Below are positions 36,001 through 45,949 of a stretch of DNA of 64,000 nt, piece by piece (within the stretch, counting starts at the first letter, position 1; every line of letters starts with the position of its first letter). Below the pieces are notes generated by a model, which ran no database searches, was not told where the DNA came from, and was given only the letters and a program-made list of their open reading frames with translations. Source of the stretch: Bacteroidales bacterium UBA4116 (GTDB lineage Bacteria; Bacteroidota; Bacteroidia; Bacteroidales; Tannerellaceae); NCBI GenBank assembly GCA_002381645.1, contig DFXE01000020.1, forward strand, positions 383,490 through 447,489, written 5' to 3'. The position numbers and the translations under genes were made by a program.

Positions 36001-37491
36001 ATGAGTAGTTATATCATTCTCTTTATAATAGCAGCCTACTTCGGATTACTCCTTCTGATCTCTTACTTTACCGGACGAAAAGACACCGGGAACGATGCTT
36101 TTTTCTTAGGGAACCGGACATCACCCTGGCTGATCGTATCGATCGGAATGATAGGTACATCGCTTTCGGGTGTGACTTTTGTGTCGGTACCGGGAATGGT
36201 CAGGAGTATTGATATGACATATATGCAAACCGTTTTCGGTTTTTTTTTCGGATATGTGTTGATCGCCAAAGTGCTTCTACCCCTTTATTATAAACTACAG
36301 CTTACATCTATCTATTCTTATCTGGATGAACGGATCGGAAAACACAGTTATAAGACAGGGGCATCATTTTTCCTTTTATCCAAAATCATAGGGGCAGCCG
36401 CGCGGTTGTATCTTGTAGTAATGATCTTACAGACATATGTATTTGCCACCTGGAACATCCCTTTTTGGCTGACCACCGTTTTAAGTATTGCTTTAGTATG
36501 GCTATATACATTCAGGAGCGGTATAAAAACAATCGTATGGACAGACACTTTGCAGGCTGTTTGCCTGGTGATAATGTTGGTAGTTATTATCTGGCAGGTA
36601 AAAGAGGCTATGGGGCTTAGCCTGGCAGGGATGATCCGGACAATAGGGGAAAGCCCCCATTTCAGGATTTTCGAATTCAGGGATTGGCACAGTACACAAC
36701 ATTTCGCCAAGCAGTTTTTCAGCGGAATTTTTATCACCATTGTCATGACCGGCCTCGACCAGGATATGATGCAGAAAAACTTATCCTGCAAAAGCCTTAA
36801 AGATGCACAGAAAAATATGTATACGTACGGGTTTGCTTTTACACCGGTAAATTTCCTTTTTCTATCGTTAGGGGTAATGTTGCTGACATTAGCTTCACAA
36901 CAGCAGATACTTTTGCCCCCCCTTAATGATGATATCCTTCCCATGTTTTGCACTTCAGGTATACTGGGAAATTCGATCCTGATATTCTTTACTATAGGAA
37001 TAATTGCCGCAGCATTCAGCAGTGCCGATTCTGCCTTAACCGCCCTCACCACTTCTTTTTGTATTGACATTTTAGGCATTGAACGTGAAGAGGCTAAAAA
37101 GGCTAAGCGCATCAGGTTTAAAGTGCATTTATTGATTTCTGTTTTATTTGCCGTGATTATCCTTATCTTTAAAGCCGTTAACAGCCGGAGTGTTATAGAT
37201 GCCATTTATATGATAGCATCTTACACCTATGGCCCGTTACTGGGATTATTCGTTTTCGGGCTTTTTACACAAAGGGTACCACGTGATAAATACGTGCCTT
37301 ATATTTGCATTGCCTCTCCATTGATCTGCTTTACTATAGATTACATAGTGAAAAAATATACCGGGTACATATTCAGTTATGAAATGTTGATGATTAACGG
37401 AGCAATAACCTTTCTGGGATTATGGCTTGTTTCAAAAAAGAAATTGTTTAGTATAAAAAAAGAAATATACAATGGATATAAAAAGCGCTGA
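36001..37491 (+). CDS. sodium:solute symporter family protein
   Basis: This 496-residue SSS-family transporter imports a solute with sodium. About thirteen helices are visible, beginning IILFIIAAYFGLLLLISYFT, with the family's GTSLSGVTFVSVPGMV region at residues 57-72 and AAFSSADSALTALTTSFCID near 340, which carries sodium-site serines. Sugar, proline, pantothenate or sialic-acid-type substrates occur in the family and cannot be distinguished. Its last 20 bases overlap engB, so the two are cotranscribed. Confidence 0.9.
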   Translation: MSSYIILFIIAAYFGLLLLISYFTGRKDTGNDAFFLGNRTSPWLIVSIGMIGTSLSGVTFVSVPGMVRSIDMTYMQTVFGFFFGYVLIAKVLLPLYYKLQLTSIYSYLDERIGKHSYKTGASFFLLSKIIGAAARLYLVVMILQTYVFATWNIPFWLTTVLSIALVWLYTFRSGIKTIVWTDTLQAVCLVIMLVVIIWQVKEAMGLSLAGMIRTIGESPHFRIFEFRDWHSTQHFAKQFFSGIFITIVMTGLDQDMMQKNLSCKSLKDAQKNMYTYGFAFTPVNFLFLSLGVMLLTLASQQQILLPPLNDDILPMFCTSGILGNSILIFFTIGIIAAAFSSADSALTALTTSFCIDILGIEREEAKKAKRIRFKVHLLISVLFAVIILIFKAVNSRSVIDAIYMIASYTYGPLLGLFVFGLFTQRVPRDKYVPYICIASPLICFTIDYIVKKYTGYIFSYEMLMINGAITFLGLWLVSKKKLFSIKKEIYNGYKKR

Positions 37492-38071
37492 ATTTGTAAT
37501 CAGTAATACAGATGTAAGCAAATGTCCCGAAGGCACGAAACCCGAATATGCTTTTATAGGCCGTAGCAATGTGGGTAAATCGTCATTGATCAATATGCTG
37601 ACCAATAAAAAAGGGCTTGCCATGACGTCCCAGAAGCCGGGTAAAACCCAGCTTATCAATCACTTTATTATCAATAACAACTGGTATCTTGTGGATTTGC
37701 CCGGATATGGCTATGCGCAGCGCGGAAAAACGGGACGTGAAAATATACGCAGGATCATTGAAGATTATATTCTGGAACGCCAACAACTCACTAACCTTTT
37801 CGTTTTATTAGATTGCCGGCACGCGCCGCAAAAAATAGACCTGGAGTTTATGGAATGGTTAGGCGAAAATGGAATACCTTTTTCCATTATTTTCACTAAA
37901 ACCGATAAAATAAGCCGTAGCCGTTTACTTGAAAATATGAGGGTATATAAAGAAAAACTTTATGAAGACTGGGAAGAACTTCCTCCCATCTTTACTTCTT
38001 CTTCCGAAAAGAAAGACGGACGTGACGAAATATTGGATTACATTGATGGGATAAACAGGACTTTATCATAG
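37472..38071 (+). CDS. engB: ribosome biogenesis GTP-binding protein EngB/YsxC
   Basis: This small GTPase of 199 residues is needed for assembly of the large ribosomal subunit. G1 is GRSNVGKS (30-37), G3 DLPGYG (75-80), G4 TKTDK near 142, and G5 TSSS near 172; switch I contains PGKTQLINHF. Length and motif order fit the YihA/YsxC group. ATG 37472 lies inside the 3' end of the symporter gene, indicating coupled translation. A bidirectional hairpin terminator follows directly. Confidence 0.96.
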   Translation: MDIKSAEFVISNTDVSKCPEGTKPEYAFIGRSNVGKSSLINMLTNKKGLAMTSQKPGKTQLINHFIINNNWYLVDLPGYGYAQRGKTGRENIRRIIEDYILERQQLTNLFVLLDCRHAPQKIDLEFMEWLGENGIPFSIIFTKTDKISRSRLLENMRVYKEKLYEDWEELPPIFTSSSEKKDGRDEILDYIDGINRTLS

Positions 38072-38120
38072 ATAAGAAAGCTGCCTATTGTCGTCTAATA
38101 ACAATATACAGCTTTCTTAT
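38072..38120. terminator. bidirectional terminator between engB and the ABC permease gene
   Basis: A perfect 12-bp stem ATAAGAAAGCTG/CAGCTTTCTTAT encloses a second TATTGT/ACAATA stem, between two convergent genes. Confidence 0.85.
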
Positions 38121-38136
38121 AATAATTGACTTATAA

Positions 38137-39444
38137 TCATTTGTATTTGGTCCATTTAATTATTTCCCTGATACCGGGTTTCTTTCCATACATAAGGATA
38201 CCCACCCGGTAAATTTTTGCAGAAAACCAGGTAAGACCAATTGCTGTAATAAATAATAGTCCTACAGATAAAGCCAGTTCCCACAACGGTACTTCAAAGG
38301 GCAGACGAACCATCATAACAACCGGCGACGTAAAAGGAATAATTGAACACCAGAACGCAAGCGGCCCATCGGGATTATCAATGCTATATATACCGGCATA
38401 CAACGCAAACGCAAGTAACACAAATACAGGTGCCATAAACTGATTCGTATCCTCCTGCTGGTCCACTGCCGATCCGACTGCTGCAAAAATAGAAGCATAA
38501 AGTAAATATCCCCCGATAAAATAGAGAATAAAAGATATTCCCAATCCTACAAAATCGATAGTATGGATGATCTCCAACCATTCGTTTGCTTGTTGCATAC
38601 CTTCCATACTCATTCCCTGCTGTAACGACATCCCTTGCTGCAAGGCAAATGTATCTATTCCTCCGCCTAAGATAAAAGAACCAACCCCTAATAATACCGA
38701 TGTCATAATACCCCAAAGAAATAATTGGGTAAGCCCTACCAAAGCAATACCAATAATTTTTCCCATCATCAGATCGAACGGACGAACAGAAGAGATCATC
38801 AACTCGACTATACGGTTGTTTTTTTCTTCCATTACCCCCTGCATCACCATAGAGCCGTAAAACATAATAAAACCATATACTATTGTCGTAAACAACATAC
38901 CGATAATAGAGGCTATCATAGCGGACGAGGCGCTTTCTTTCCCGTCGGAACTCCATTTAATGGTTTGAACGTTAAAGTTTATTTTGCTTTCGGCAATGAT
39001 ATCTTTTAAGCCAGGGATATTAAAAGAAGCCAGTTTTTCATTTTCAAGCTCCCGTGTTAGTGTACGGTTAACCAGCCTGCTCAGGTCGCCGGGTATTTGT
39101 TTTTCCGAATAAAGTGTAGCTGCGTTAGGATTTACAAGCAGGTCGCCCGTTATATTTAAAAAGGCGAATATCTCTTTGTTTTCGCTCTTCCTGTATTCTT
39201 CCAACGACCTGTCGCTGTTGATAAAATGAAACTCTTCGGTATCCTGAAATAAAGGAGCATACCTACCCGTAGCATCAATTATGGCAACTGTCCTTATGTC
39301 GTCACTTTTGATCGAAGCCAGCCAAAGCGGTACAAATATTAGTCCGGCTATGAGAAAAGGCATCAGGATAGTTAATACCAAAAATGATTTTTTCTTTACC
39401 CGCCTTAAATACTCTCTTTTTGTAATAATGCCTAATTTACTCAT
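38137..39444 (-). CDS. ABC transporter permease (NatB/ABC-2 type)
   Basis: This 435-residue membrane subunit has one N-terminal helix (about 21-42), a large extracytoplasmic domain (about 45-180), then five to six helices with the ABC-2 feature MQGVMEEKNNRIVELMISSV. It pairs with the ATPase immediately upstream (four-base overlap). It probably exports a small ion, drug or lipid, like NatAB sodium exporters. A duplicated LQQGMS motif (about residues 270-280) occurs in the central region. No substrate evidence is available. Confidence 0.88.
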   Translation of the reverse strand: MSKLGIITKREYLRRVKKKSFLVLTILMPFLIAGLIFVPLWLASIKSDDIRTVAIIDATGRYAPLFQDTEEFHFINSDRSLEEYRKSENKEIFAFLNITGDLLVNPNAATLYSEKQIPGDLSRLVNRTLTRELENEKLASFNIPGLKDIIAESKINFNVQTIKWSSDGKESASSAMIASIIGMLFTTIVYGFIMFYGSMVMQGVMEEKNNRIVELMISSVRPFDLMMGKIIGIALVGLTQLFLWGIMTSVLLGVGSFILGGGIDTFALQQGMSLQQGMSMEGMQQANEWLEIIHTIDFVGLGISFILYFIGGYLLYASIFAAVGSAVDQQEDTNQFMAPVFVLLAFALYAGIYSIDNPDGPLAFWCSIIPFTSPVVMMVRLPFEVPLWELALSVGLLFITAIGLTWFSAKIYRVGILMYGKKPGIREIIKWTKYK

Positions 39445-40367
39445 ATAACAGGGGTATTTGGTGCCGAAACGGTTTGAATAAATATTTCGTTCATAGAGGG
39501 AAGTTCTTCTGTAAAAGATAAAATTTCATATGACCGGCCTATTTCAGTTAAGAGATACGAATTGCTCATCTCTTTATCTTTATGTATGCGTAGTTCAATA
39601 ATGCCATTTCGAGCCTTTGTATTTAAAACGGTAAACAGGTCGGATTGAACGCTGAAACGGTTCTCCGGCGGCCTGATAACCAAAGAATAAGTATTTGTTT
39701 TGACCCGGTTCCGTATATCCGGCACTTTTCCCGACAATACTACTTCCGACCGGTTGATCAATGCTATCTCATCACAGATCTCTTCAACCGACGACATATT
39801 GTGTGTGGAAAATATAATGGTACGCCCGAGATACTTAAGTTCAAGTATTTCCTGTTTCAACCGATCAGCATTTACCGGATCAAAACCGCTGAACGGTTCA
39901 TCGAAGATCATTAATTCGGGTTCATGTATCACCGTAATGATAAACTGTACTTTTTGCTGCATACCTTTGGACAGTTCTTCCAGCTTCCGGTTCCACCACG
40001 ATGTAATTTCAAATTTCTCAAACCACCTCTTCAACCGCTTTTTTGCTTCTGCATAGGATAATCCTTTCAACTGTGCCAGATAAATCGCCTGTTCGCCTAC
40101 CTTCATTTTCTTATATAATCCGCGTTCTTCAGGAAGATAGCCTATGCGGTAAACATCTTCCGGCAATGATTCCCGCCCGTCGAACCATACTTTTCCGCTA
40201 TCAGGGGCGGTTATGCGGTTTATTATGCGTATCAAAGTGGTTTTTCCGGCGCCATTGGGGCCCAAAAGCCCGAATATCTTTCCTTTAGGGACCTGTATAC
40301 TTACTTTATTAAGTGCCAGATGCCCGGAAAACTGTTTTACTACATCTTCAGTTTCTAAAAAATACAT
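39441..40367 (-). CDS. ABC transporter ATP-binding protein (NatA type)
   Basis: This 308-residue ATPase subunit has Walker A GPNGAGKTT (37-45), signature LSKGMQQKVQ, Walker B LMIFDEPFSGFDP, and the switch histidine in IIFSTHNM. The C-terminal extension of about 80 residues is typical of the DrrA/NatA group with ABC-2 permeases. It is nine bases downstream of dnaG and overlaps the permease by four, so primase and exporter share a transcript. Confidence 0.93.
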   Translation of the reverse strand: MYFLETEDVVKQFSGHLALNKVSIQVPKGKIFGLLGPNGAGKTTLIRIINRITAPDSGKVWFDGRESLPEDVYRIGYLPEERGLYKKMKVGEQAIYLAQLKGLSYAEAKKRLKRWFEKFEITSWWNRKLEELSKGMQQKVQFIITVIHEPELMIFDEPFSGFDPVNADRLKQEILELKYLGRTIIFSTHNMSSVEEICDEIALINRSEVVLSGKVPDIRNRVKTNTYSLVIRPPENRFSVQSDLFTVLNTKARNGIIELRIHKDKEMSNSYLLTEIGRSYEILSFTEELPSMNEIFIQTVSAPNTPVI

Positions 40368-40376
40368 AGCATTCTT

Positions 40377-42359
40377 TTACATTTTTAATATAATACGCTC
40401 CCCTACCCGTTTGCTAAGCGCCTTTTTTATCTCGTTTAATTCCAGATGCTCTTTCATTAAGCTGAGGCATTCTTCACCCTTGGACTGAAAATCCTTTATC
40501 TTCCCTTCAATCTCCTGCATCTGATGCTGGATACAGGCATATTTAAATCCGAATAAATCATGTAACACCAGGTGTACCAAACTATCTTCTTCCTGTTTAA
40601 TTTCGCCATATTTCGTATGTATTTTACTTAATTCATACTTTTCACTGATCAGGTTCACGGCCAACCGGCTCACTAAAGGGTCGGCATGTGACAGAAAATA
40701 ACGCGAAGAAACAAAGCCTTCCTCTCCACAATGAAGTAGCGCTTCTTTCAATATCTGTTTATAAAGGGGTGTCCGGAAAGGCATATCATCCTGTTCTAAT
40801 TCCGAATGTATATATTCCGCCACCCGTATAATTACTTTTTCCTTGGTATTTTCGTCGGTATAATCATATAAAACTCTTTCGCCATACCTCACCACATAAC
40901 GCAGCAAAGCTAACTCCAGTGCATCAAACGGCGAAGGTTTACTTTTTGTTTCATCACTGCTTTTCTCTACATCAGGCGTTTCATTTTTTGAACTTTCATT
41001 ATGTATGGTGCTATCTTGGGGCGGGGTGACAGATGGTGACGGACGCTTCTCATCTTTTTTCAACCGGATTTTATTTACTTCATTCAACAGAACCCGTTCA
41101 TCGATTTCCATCATCGCACTACATTCCCGTATATACACTGAACGTGCGATATTATCCGGAATAATTGCTACGGAACGGATAATATCCGTTATCAGAGACG
41201 ATCGTTTAATAGGATCATTTCCGGCATCTTCTAAAAGGAGCCGGGTTTTAAAGCGTATAAAATCGGTTTCGCTCTGCCGGATAAAATCTATAAACTGGCT
41301 TGAACTATGCTTACGTGAATATGAGTCAGGGTCTTCCCCATCCGGTAACAGTACTACTTTCACATTCATTCCTTCTTCCAGCAACAGGTCTATTCCACGA
41401 AGAGCTGCTTTTATACCGGCTGCATCACCATCGTACAATACCGTAATATTGTCGGTAAATCGATGTATCAGCCGTATTTGCGGAAGCGTGAGGGCTGTAC
41501 CGGAAGAGGCGACAACATTTTCGATACCCGACTGGTGCATAGAAATAACGTCGGTATATCCTTCCACCAAAAAGCATTTATCTTCTTTTACAATACGCTG
41601 CTTTGCTAAGAAAATACCATATAGTTCATTACTTTTATGATATACTTCACTTTCCGGAGAATTTACATATTTGGCTGTTTTTTCATCTTTTTTCAGTACA
41701 CGCCCACCAAAAGCAACTACTTTCCCGCTGAGTCCATGTACAGGAAACATCACCCGCCCCCGGAAACGGTCGCTTGCATTTCCGTTTTCATAGCTTATTA
41801 CCAATCCGGTTTTTTCCAGGTATTCTTTTTTATATCCGGCTTTGATAGCTGCCTGATATAAAGCATCCCGTTCGTCCAGGCTGTAGCCTAACTCAAACTT
41901 ACGGATAATGTCATCCCTGAATCCACGTTCCTTGAAATAACGCAAACCAATACTGCTACCTTCTACATGCTCATAAAGTTGTGTCGTAAAATACTTTTGT
42001 GCCCAATTATTAACAATCAGCATGCTCTCCCGGTCGCTACGGACTTGCTTTTCTTCATCCGTCAGTTCGCGTTCCTCAATTTCAATATGATATTTTTTGG
42101 CTAAATACCGTAAAGCATCAAAGTAACTCAACTGCTCATGCTTCATTATAAAATGTACGGCAGTCCCCCCTTCTCCACATGCAAAACATTTACAAATATT
42201 CTTGGCTGGAGATACGTAAAAGGAAGGTGTTTTATCAGAATGGAACGGACATAAACCCACAAGATTAACCCCACGTTTCCGCAGGGTAACAAACTCAGAT
42301 ACCACATCCACTATATTGGCAACATCAAGTATCCGGTCAATTGTCGGTTGATCTATCAT
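40377..42359 (-). CDS. dnaG: DNA primase
   Basis: DnaG makes the RNA primers for replication. The 660 residues show the CHC2 zinc-binding domain (C37, H40, C58, C61), the DnaG core, and the Toprim metal site with E266 in LVEGYTDV and DGD at 310-312 in YDGDAAGIKAAL. A poorly conserved, charged linker (about 435-485, rich in S, P and K) leads to the C-terminal helicase-interaction domain. It has its own promoter and leads the operon with the ABC exporter genes. Confidence 0.96.
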   Translation of the reverse strand: MIDQPTIDRILDVANIVDVVSEFVTLRKRGVNLVGLCPFHSDKTPSFYVSPAKNICKCFACGEGGTAVHFIMKHEQLSYFDALRYLAKKYHIEIEERELTDEEKQVRSDRESMLIVNNWAQKYFTTQLYEHVEGSSIGLRYFKERGFRDDIIRKFELGYSLDERDALYQAAIKAGYKKEYLEKTGLVISYENGNASDRFRGRVMFPVHGLSGKVVAFGGRVLKKDEKTAKYVNSPESEVYHKSNELYGIFLAKQRIVKEDKCFLVEGYTDVISMHQSGIENVVASSGTALTLPQIRLIHRFTDNITVLYDGDAAGIKAALRGIDLLLEEGMNVKVVLLPDGEDPDSYSRKHSSSQFIDFIRQSETDFIRFKTRLLLEDAGNDPIKRSSLITDIIRSVAIIPDNIARSVYIRECSAMMEIDERVLLNEVNKIRLKKDEKRPSPSVTPPQDSTIHNESSKNETPDVEKSSDETKSKPSPFDALELALLRYVVRYGERVLYDYTDENTKEKVIIRVAEYIHSELEQDDMPFRTPLYKQILKEALLHCGEEGFVSSRYFLSHADPLVSRLAVNLISEKYELSKIHTKYGEIKQEEDSLVHLVLHDLFGFKYACIQHQMQEIEGKIKDFQSKGEECLSLMKEHLELNEIKKALSKRVGERIILKM

Positions 42360-42382
42360 CAGGTAATTTATATTTAGCCCTA

Positions 42383-42390
42383 CAAAAATA
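42383..42390 (-). promoter_or_regulatory. -7 box of the dnaG operon
   Basis: TATTTTTG on the minus strand, 24 bases before the ATG. A small inverted repeat AATGAT(TTGC)ATCATT lies just upstream at 42400-42415. Confidence 0.45.
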
Positions 42391-42503
42391 ATATATTATA
42401 ATGATTTGCATCATTACTTACCGGTCATTCATCTACATACAAACCCCTGTATATTATTATATGAACACGCTTAAAGATTTCATCACCGGTACAAGTATTT
42501 ATA

Positions 42504-43202
42504 CTACTGATTCAGCAAATGGATGGTATGGCAGGCTATAAGGGCTGCTGTTTCAGTCCGGAGCCTGCTCTTGCCCAATGTAATAGGCTCAAAACCCTGT
42601 TTTAAAGCCATATCTATTTCATTGCGGCTAAAATCACCTTCCGGACCGATTAGAGTTAATGCATCTTCTCCTTTACTATATATTTGCTTTAATAGTTGTT
42701 TTTCGCCTTCCCCGCAATAAGCAATAAATTTACGCCCGGCAAAAGGCATTCTGATAAAAGCATCAAAGTCAATCATCCCGGATAATTGGGGTAAAGTTGC
42801 TTTTTGAGACTGCTTCATGGCACTTAAGAGTATTTTTTCAAGACGGGCCGGTTTTATCTCTTTTCTTTCTGAAAAACGACTGTTTATAAACGTAATAGAA
42901 TTAATCCCTATTTCTGTGGATTTTTCACAAAACCACTCCATCCTATCCATATTTTTAGTCGGCGCAACTGCAATATGGAGATTAAAATCCCATAACAGAG
43001 TTTGCTCTCTTTTACCGACAATTTTTACTTCACACTTTTTTGCACTCGCATAGGTAAGAACCGCATCGTAAAAAAAACCTTTACCATCCGTAATGAAAAT
43101 CGTATCTCCTTCCGAAAGGCGTAAAACACGAACAGCATGTTTAGTTTCTTCTTCAGGAAGAATAGGGTTGATCTCAATATCCGGTGCGTAAAATAACTGC
43201 AT
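42504..43202 (-). CDS. rsmE: 16S rRNA (uracil1498-N3)-methyltransferase
   Basis: This SPOUT-class methyltransferase of 232 residues modifies U1498 of 16S rRNA with S-adenosylmethionine. The deep-knot SAM motifs LIGPEGDFSRNEIDMA and TLGKSRLRTETAAL are at the C-terminus, and the PUA-like N-terminal domain contains HAVRVLRLSEGD. It is the last gene of the operon, 11 bases after the nucleoside transporter gene. Length and motifs are standard. Confidence 0.94.
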   Translation of the reverse strand: MQLFYAPDIEINPILPEEETKHAVRVLRLSEGDTIFITDGKGFFYDAVLTYASAKKCEVKIVGKREQTLLWDFNLHIAVAPTKNMDRMEWFCEKSTEIGINSITFINSRFSERKEIKPARLEKILLSAMKQSQKATLPQLSGMIDFDAFIRMPFAGRKFIAYCGEGEKQLLKQIYSKGEDALTLIGPEGDFSRNEIDMALKQGFEPITLGKSRLRTETAALIACHTIHLLNQ

Positions 43203-43213
43203 AAATATATAAT

Positions 43214-44530
43214 TTATCCGATAATCATTCCGATAATAGTGGCAGACATAACAGAAACCAAGGCTCCCCCCACCATTGCCGGAAAACCAAAACGTGTAAT
43301 CATATTACGTTTTTCCGGTGCCAGTACCCCCATTCCACCTAACAAAATACCGATTGAAGAAATATTGGCAAATCCACATAATATATAAGTTGACATCAAC
43401 ATGGACTTTTCGTACATAAACAAACCGGCATCTTTCCATTGCTGCATCTGAGCATATGCCACAAATTCATTCAGAATGGTTTTTTGTCCCAGAAGGGATC
43501 CTACAACCATCATATCGTCTGCCGGTACACCAATTAACCACATAAAAGGAGCCAAGATGGTCCCGACAACAAACTGGAAAGTAAGACCGTCGGATTTACC
43601 GTTTGTAAAATCTTTTACCCACTCATTTATGCCGGTATATTTCCCTATCAGGCCACTCGATATATAGTTCACTAAAGCTACAAGCGCAATAAATACCAAA
43701 AGCATGGCAGCAATATTTACCATTAGCTTTACGCCTGTTGATGTTCCGGCGGCAATAGCATCCAACGGAGTAGATTGTCCGTCTATCTTCTCCATTTGAA
43801 TTATTTTGTCATTTACCGGTTCCGTCTGCGGACAAAGGATTTTAGCTATAACAATAGCACCAGGAGCAGCCATAACTGATGCGGAAAGCAGGTGTTTGGC
43901 AAACATTACCCTGGCCACCGGATCGTCACCGCCAAGCATACCGATATAAGCTCCCATTACAGACCCAGCTATTGTACCCATACCGGATACCATTACCAGA
44001 AAGATCTCCGACCGGTTCATTGAAGGAAGATAATTTTTTATTAAAACGGGTGATTCTGTCATTCCCATAAAGATATTACCCGCCGTTACAAGCCCTTCTG
44101 AACCTGATATGTTTAGAAAACGTCTTAATAACCAGGAAAATCCACCTACTACCCGCTGGATAATACCCCAATAATAAAGGAGTGATACAATAGCCGAAAA
44201 GAATATGACAATAGGTAAAGAATGAAGTAAAAAACTAAAATGCAGAGATTTATCACCCAGAGACGTACCCAGTAAAAAAACAATACCTTCATGGGTGAAA
44301 TCCATTAATTTTACAAATACTTTTCCTACCCATTCAAATAAAATACTAACGAATGGAATATAAAGTATAGACAGGGCAAATACCAGTTGAAGGAAAAGAC
44401 CGGCACCCACTAACTTCCAATCAATCCGTTTACGGTCGTAACTGATCAAGTAACAAACTAACAAGACAGAGATCATACCTAAAATGCCCCTTATCAATGA
44501 GATGATATTAAATCCCAAAGGTTCGATCAT
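43214..44530 (-). CDS. concentrative nucleoside transporter (NupC/CNT family)
   Basis: This 438-residue inner-membrane importer takes up nucleosides with H+ or Na+. Family features include GNIFMGMTESPVLIKNYLP (about 150-170), the Gate-type segment and the C-terminal GFANISSIGILLGGMGVLAP. About ten helices are visible. It lies three bases downstream of the DUF151 nuclease gene and 11 upstream of rsmE. The neighbouring nuclease suggests nucleic-acid salvage, but this may be coincidence. Confidence 0.92.
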   Translation of the reverse strand: MIEPLGFNIISLIRGILGMISVLLVCYLISYDRKRIDWKLVGAGLFLQLVFALSILYIPFVSILFEWVGKVFVKLMDFTHEGIVFLLGTSLGDKSLHFSFLLHSLPIVIFFSAIVSLLYYWGIIQRVVGGFSWLLRRFLNISGSEGLVTAGNIFMGMTESPVLIKNYLPSMNRSEIFLVMVSGMGTIAGSVMGAYIGMLGGDDPVARVMFAKHLLSASVMAAPGAIVIAKILCPQTEPVNDKIIQMEKIDGQSTPLDAIAAGTSTGVKLMVNIAAMLLVFIALVALVNYISSGLIGKYTGINEWVKDFTNGKSDGLTFQFVVGTILAPFMWLIGVPADDMMVVGSLLGQKTILNEFVAYAQMQQWKDAGLFMYEKSMLMSTYILCGFANISSIGILLGGMGVLAPEKRNMITRFGFPAMVGGALVSVMSATIIGMIIG

Positions 44531-44533
44531 AGG

Positions 44534-45163
44534 TTATTCTTCCGCTTCCCCCTCCCTACGGCGGAGTTCATCCTTATACATTTTAGCATACTCATAATTT
44601 TCATTCATTATTGATTCTTCCAGCCGTGATTTCAATTCATCATTATCCAACAAAGAAAGCCATTTCTTTAATTGTTTTTCGTCTGTAATATCTTCTGGCT
44701 CCAGGTCATATACTTCATCTTCATCCTCTTTATCTTCAAATAAAGAAGAATCTTCCAGCACGACTCCGCATTCCCGAACTATTTTTTCGTTGGTATAAAT
44801 ATCACAATTTACCCTCAAAGCAATAGCAATAGCATCTGAGGTACGCGAATCAAGTCTTACCTGATGCAAACCGTTATCGAACAATAATTCGGAATAAAAT
44901 ACCCCATCTTCGAATTTATAGATAAAAACTTCTTTCAGGTAAATATTATATTCCTGGAAAAATGTGGCAAACAGGTCATGCGTTAACGGTCGTGGCGGGG
45001 TTATGCGTTCTAAAGCAATGGCTATAGATTGAGCTTCGGCTGTTCCTACAATAATTGGTATTCGGCGGGGTCCGTTTTCTTCCGCAAGAATTAAGGCATA
45101 AGCACCTGATTGAATTTGGCTGTTGGTTAACCCCTGAACTCTCAATTTTACTCGTGTATCCAA
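44534..45163 (-). CDS. bifunctional nuclease family protein (DUF151)
   Basis: This 209-residue protein has an N-terminal DUF151 nuclease domain (VKLRVQGLTNSQIQSGAYAL, PIIVGTAEAQSIAIALE, DSRTSDAIAIALR) and an acidic linker leading to a UVR-like C-terminal helix pair (KSRLEESIMNENYEYAKMYK). The frame is open to ATG 45283, but that stretch is AT-rich non-family sequence. A TACTTTTG -7 box at 45185-45192 would start transcription near 45178, so TTG 45163 is chosen. It heads an operon with the nucleoside transporter and rsmE. Confidence 0.85.
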   Translation of the reverse strand: MDTRVKLRVQGLTNSQIQSGAYALILAEENGPRRIPIIVGTAEAQSIAIALERITPPRPLTHDLFATFFQEYNIYLKEVFIYKFEDGVFYSELLFDNGLHQVRLDSRTSDAIAIALRVNCDIYTNEKIVRECGVVLEDSSLFEDKEDEDEVYDLEPEDITDEKQLKKWLSLLDNDELKSRLEESIMNENYEYAKMYKDELRRREGEAEE

Positions 45164-45184
45164 TTCTAAATCTTTTAATATTGA

Positions 45185-45192
45185 CAAAAGTA
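45185..45192 (-). promoter_or_regulatory. -7 box of the DUF151-nupC-rsmE operon
   Basis: TACTTTTG on the minus strand matches TAnnTTTG and decides the short TTG start of the nuclease gene. Confidence 0.5.
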
Positions 45193-45216
45193 ATATTATT
45201 TTGTATTTTATTATGC

Positions 45217-45224
45217 TAACTTTG
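45217..45224 (+). promoter_or_regulatory. -7 box of the secreted coiled-coil protein gene
   Basis: TAACTTTG matches TAnnTTTG. It is divergent to the nuclease promoter, 73 bases before the ATG at 45297. Confidence 0.45.
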
Positions 45225-45296
45225 TAATTATACAATGAATGTCGGCAATGAAAATTTATACAAATATATATTATAAACAACAATTATTTAAAAAAG

Positions 45297-45878
45297 ATGA
45301 GATCGATTTATTTAACATTAATTCTATTTTGCTTTTCATCATCCTTTATGTTCAGCCAAACTATTGATGATGAAGTTTTGACCATAAAAAATGATCAGGA
45401 AAAATTAAAACAGGAAATAGTCGAAATAAAAAAGGATTTAAAAAAGGTAGAGGAAGCTATTATAAAAGTGAAAAGTGAAAATGAATATCTTAAAAATGCA
45501 TTGAAAGTTGGTAAGCCTATTGAAACGCTGAATTACGACAAAATAGATTTTGCCATAACAGCTGTTGAAGGCAATTCTACGGACCAAACTGTTACCATTC
45601 ATCTTTTATTAAATAATAACGGAGCTACCCGGCCTTTACAATTTACCGGACAACATCAACTGAAAGATGTAGAAGGAAATCTATACCAGAAATCAACCGG
45701 TAGTTTTGTAAGGGAATCGTTAATAACAAATACGCCCCTGAAATTTAGCGTAACATTTAAAGAAATTATGCCTGATGTAAAAATAATCCGATCATTTTTG
45801 CTTTCATTTTACAATAATGCAGCTCCCGGAAGAGATTCGTCGGTTGAGTTCAGAAACCTTTCCATAGATTGGAAATGA
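45297..45878 (+). CDS. secreted coiled-coil protein of unknown function
   Basis: I do not recognise a named family. The 193 residues begin with a signal peptide (about 1-20, ending SSFMFSQ), followed by a highly charged heptad-like coiled coil (about 24-66, rich in K and E) and a beta-rich C-terminal domain (about 75-190) with VTIHLLLNNNG and LKFSVTFKEI. The layout suggests a periplasmic or surface oligomer. It has a divergent promoter from the nuclease operon and lies 71 bases before the AGCS symporter. Confidence 0.75.
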   Translation: MRSIYLTLILFCFSSSFMFSQTIDDEVLTIKNDQEKLKQEIVEIKKDLKKVEEAIIKVKSENEYLKNALKVGKPIETLNYDKIDFAITAVEGNSTDQTVTIHLLLNNNGATRPLQFTGQHQLKDVEGNLYQKSTGSFVRESLITNTPLKFSVTFKEIMPDVKIIRSFLLSFYNNAAPGRDSSVEFRNLSIDWK

Positions 45879-45949
45879 TAAAACGCGATTCAACCAGGCT
45901 GTAATCATATACAATCCGTAATACCTTAAATTAAAAAAACAGCAACAGC

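Noticed and set aside
45164..45283. N-terminal extension of the DUF151 nuclease from ATG 45283
   Set aside because: It crosses the operon's own -7 box and is AT-rich spacer sequence without family match.
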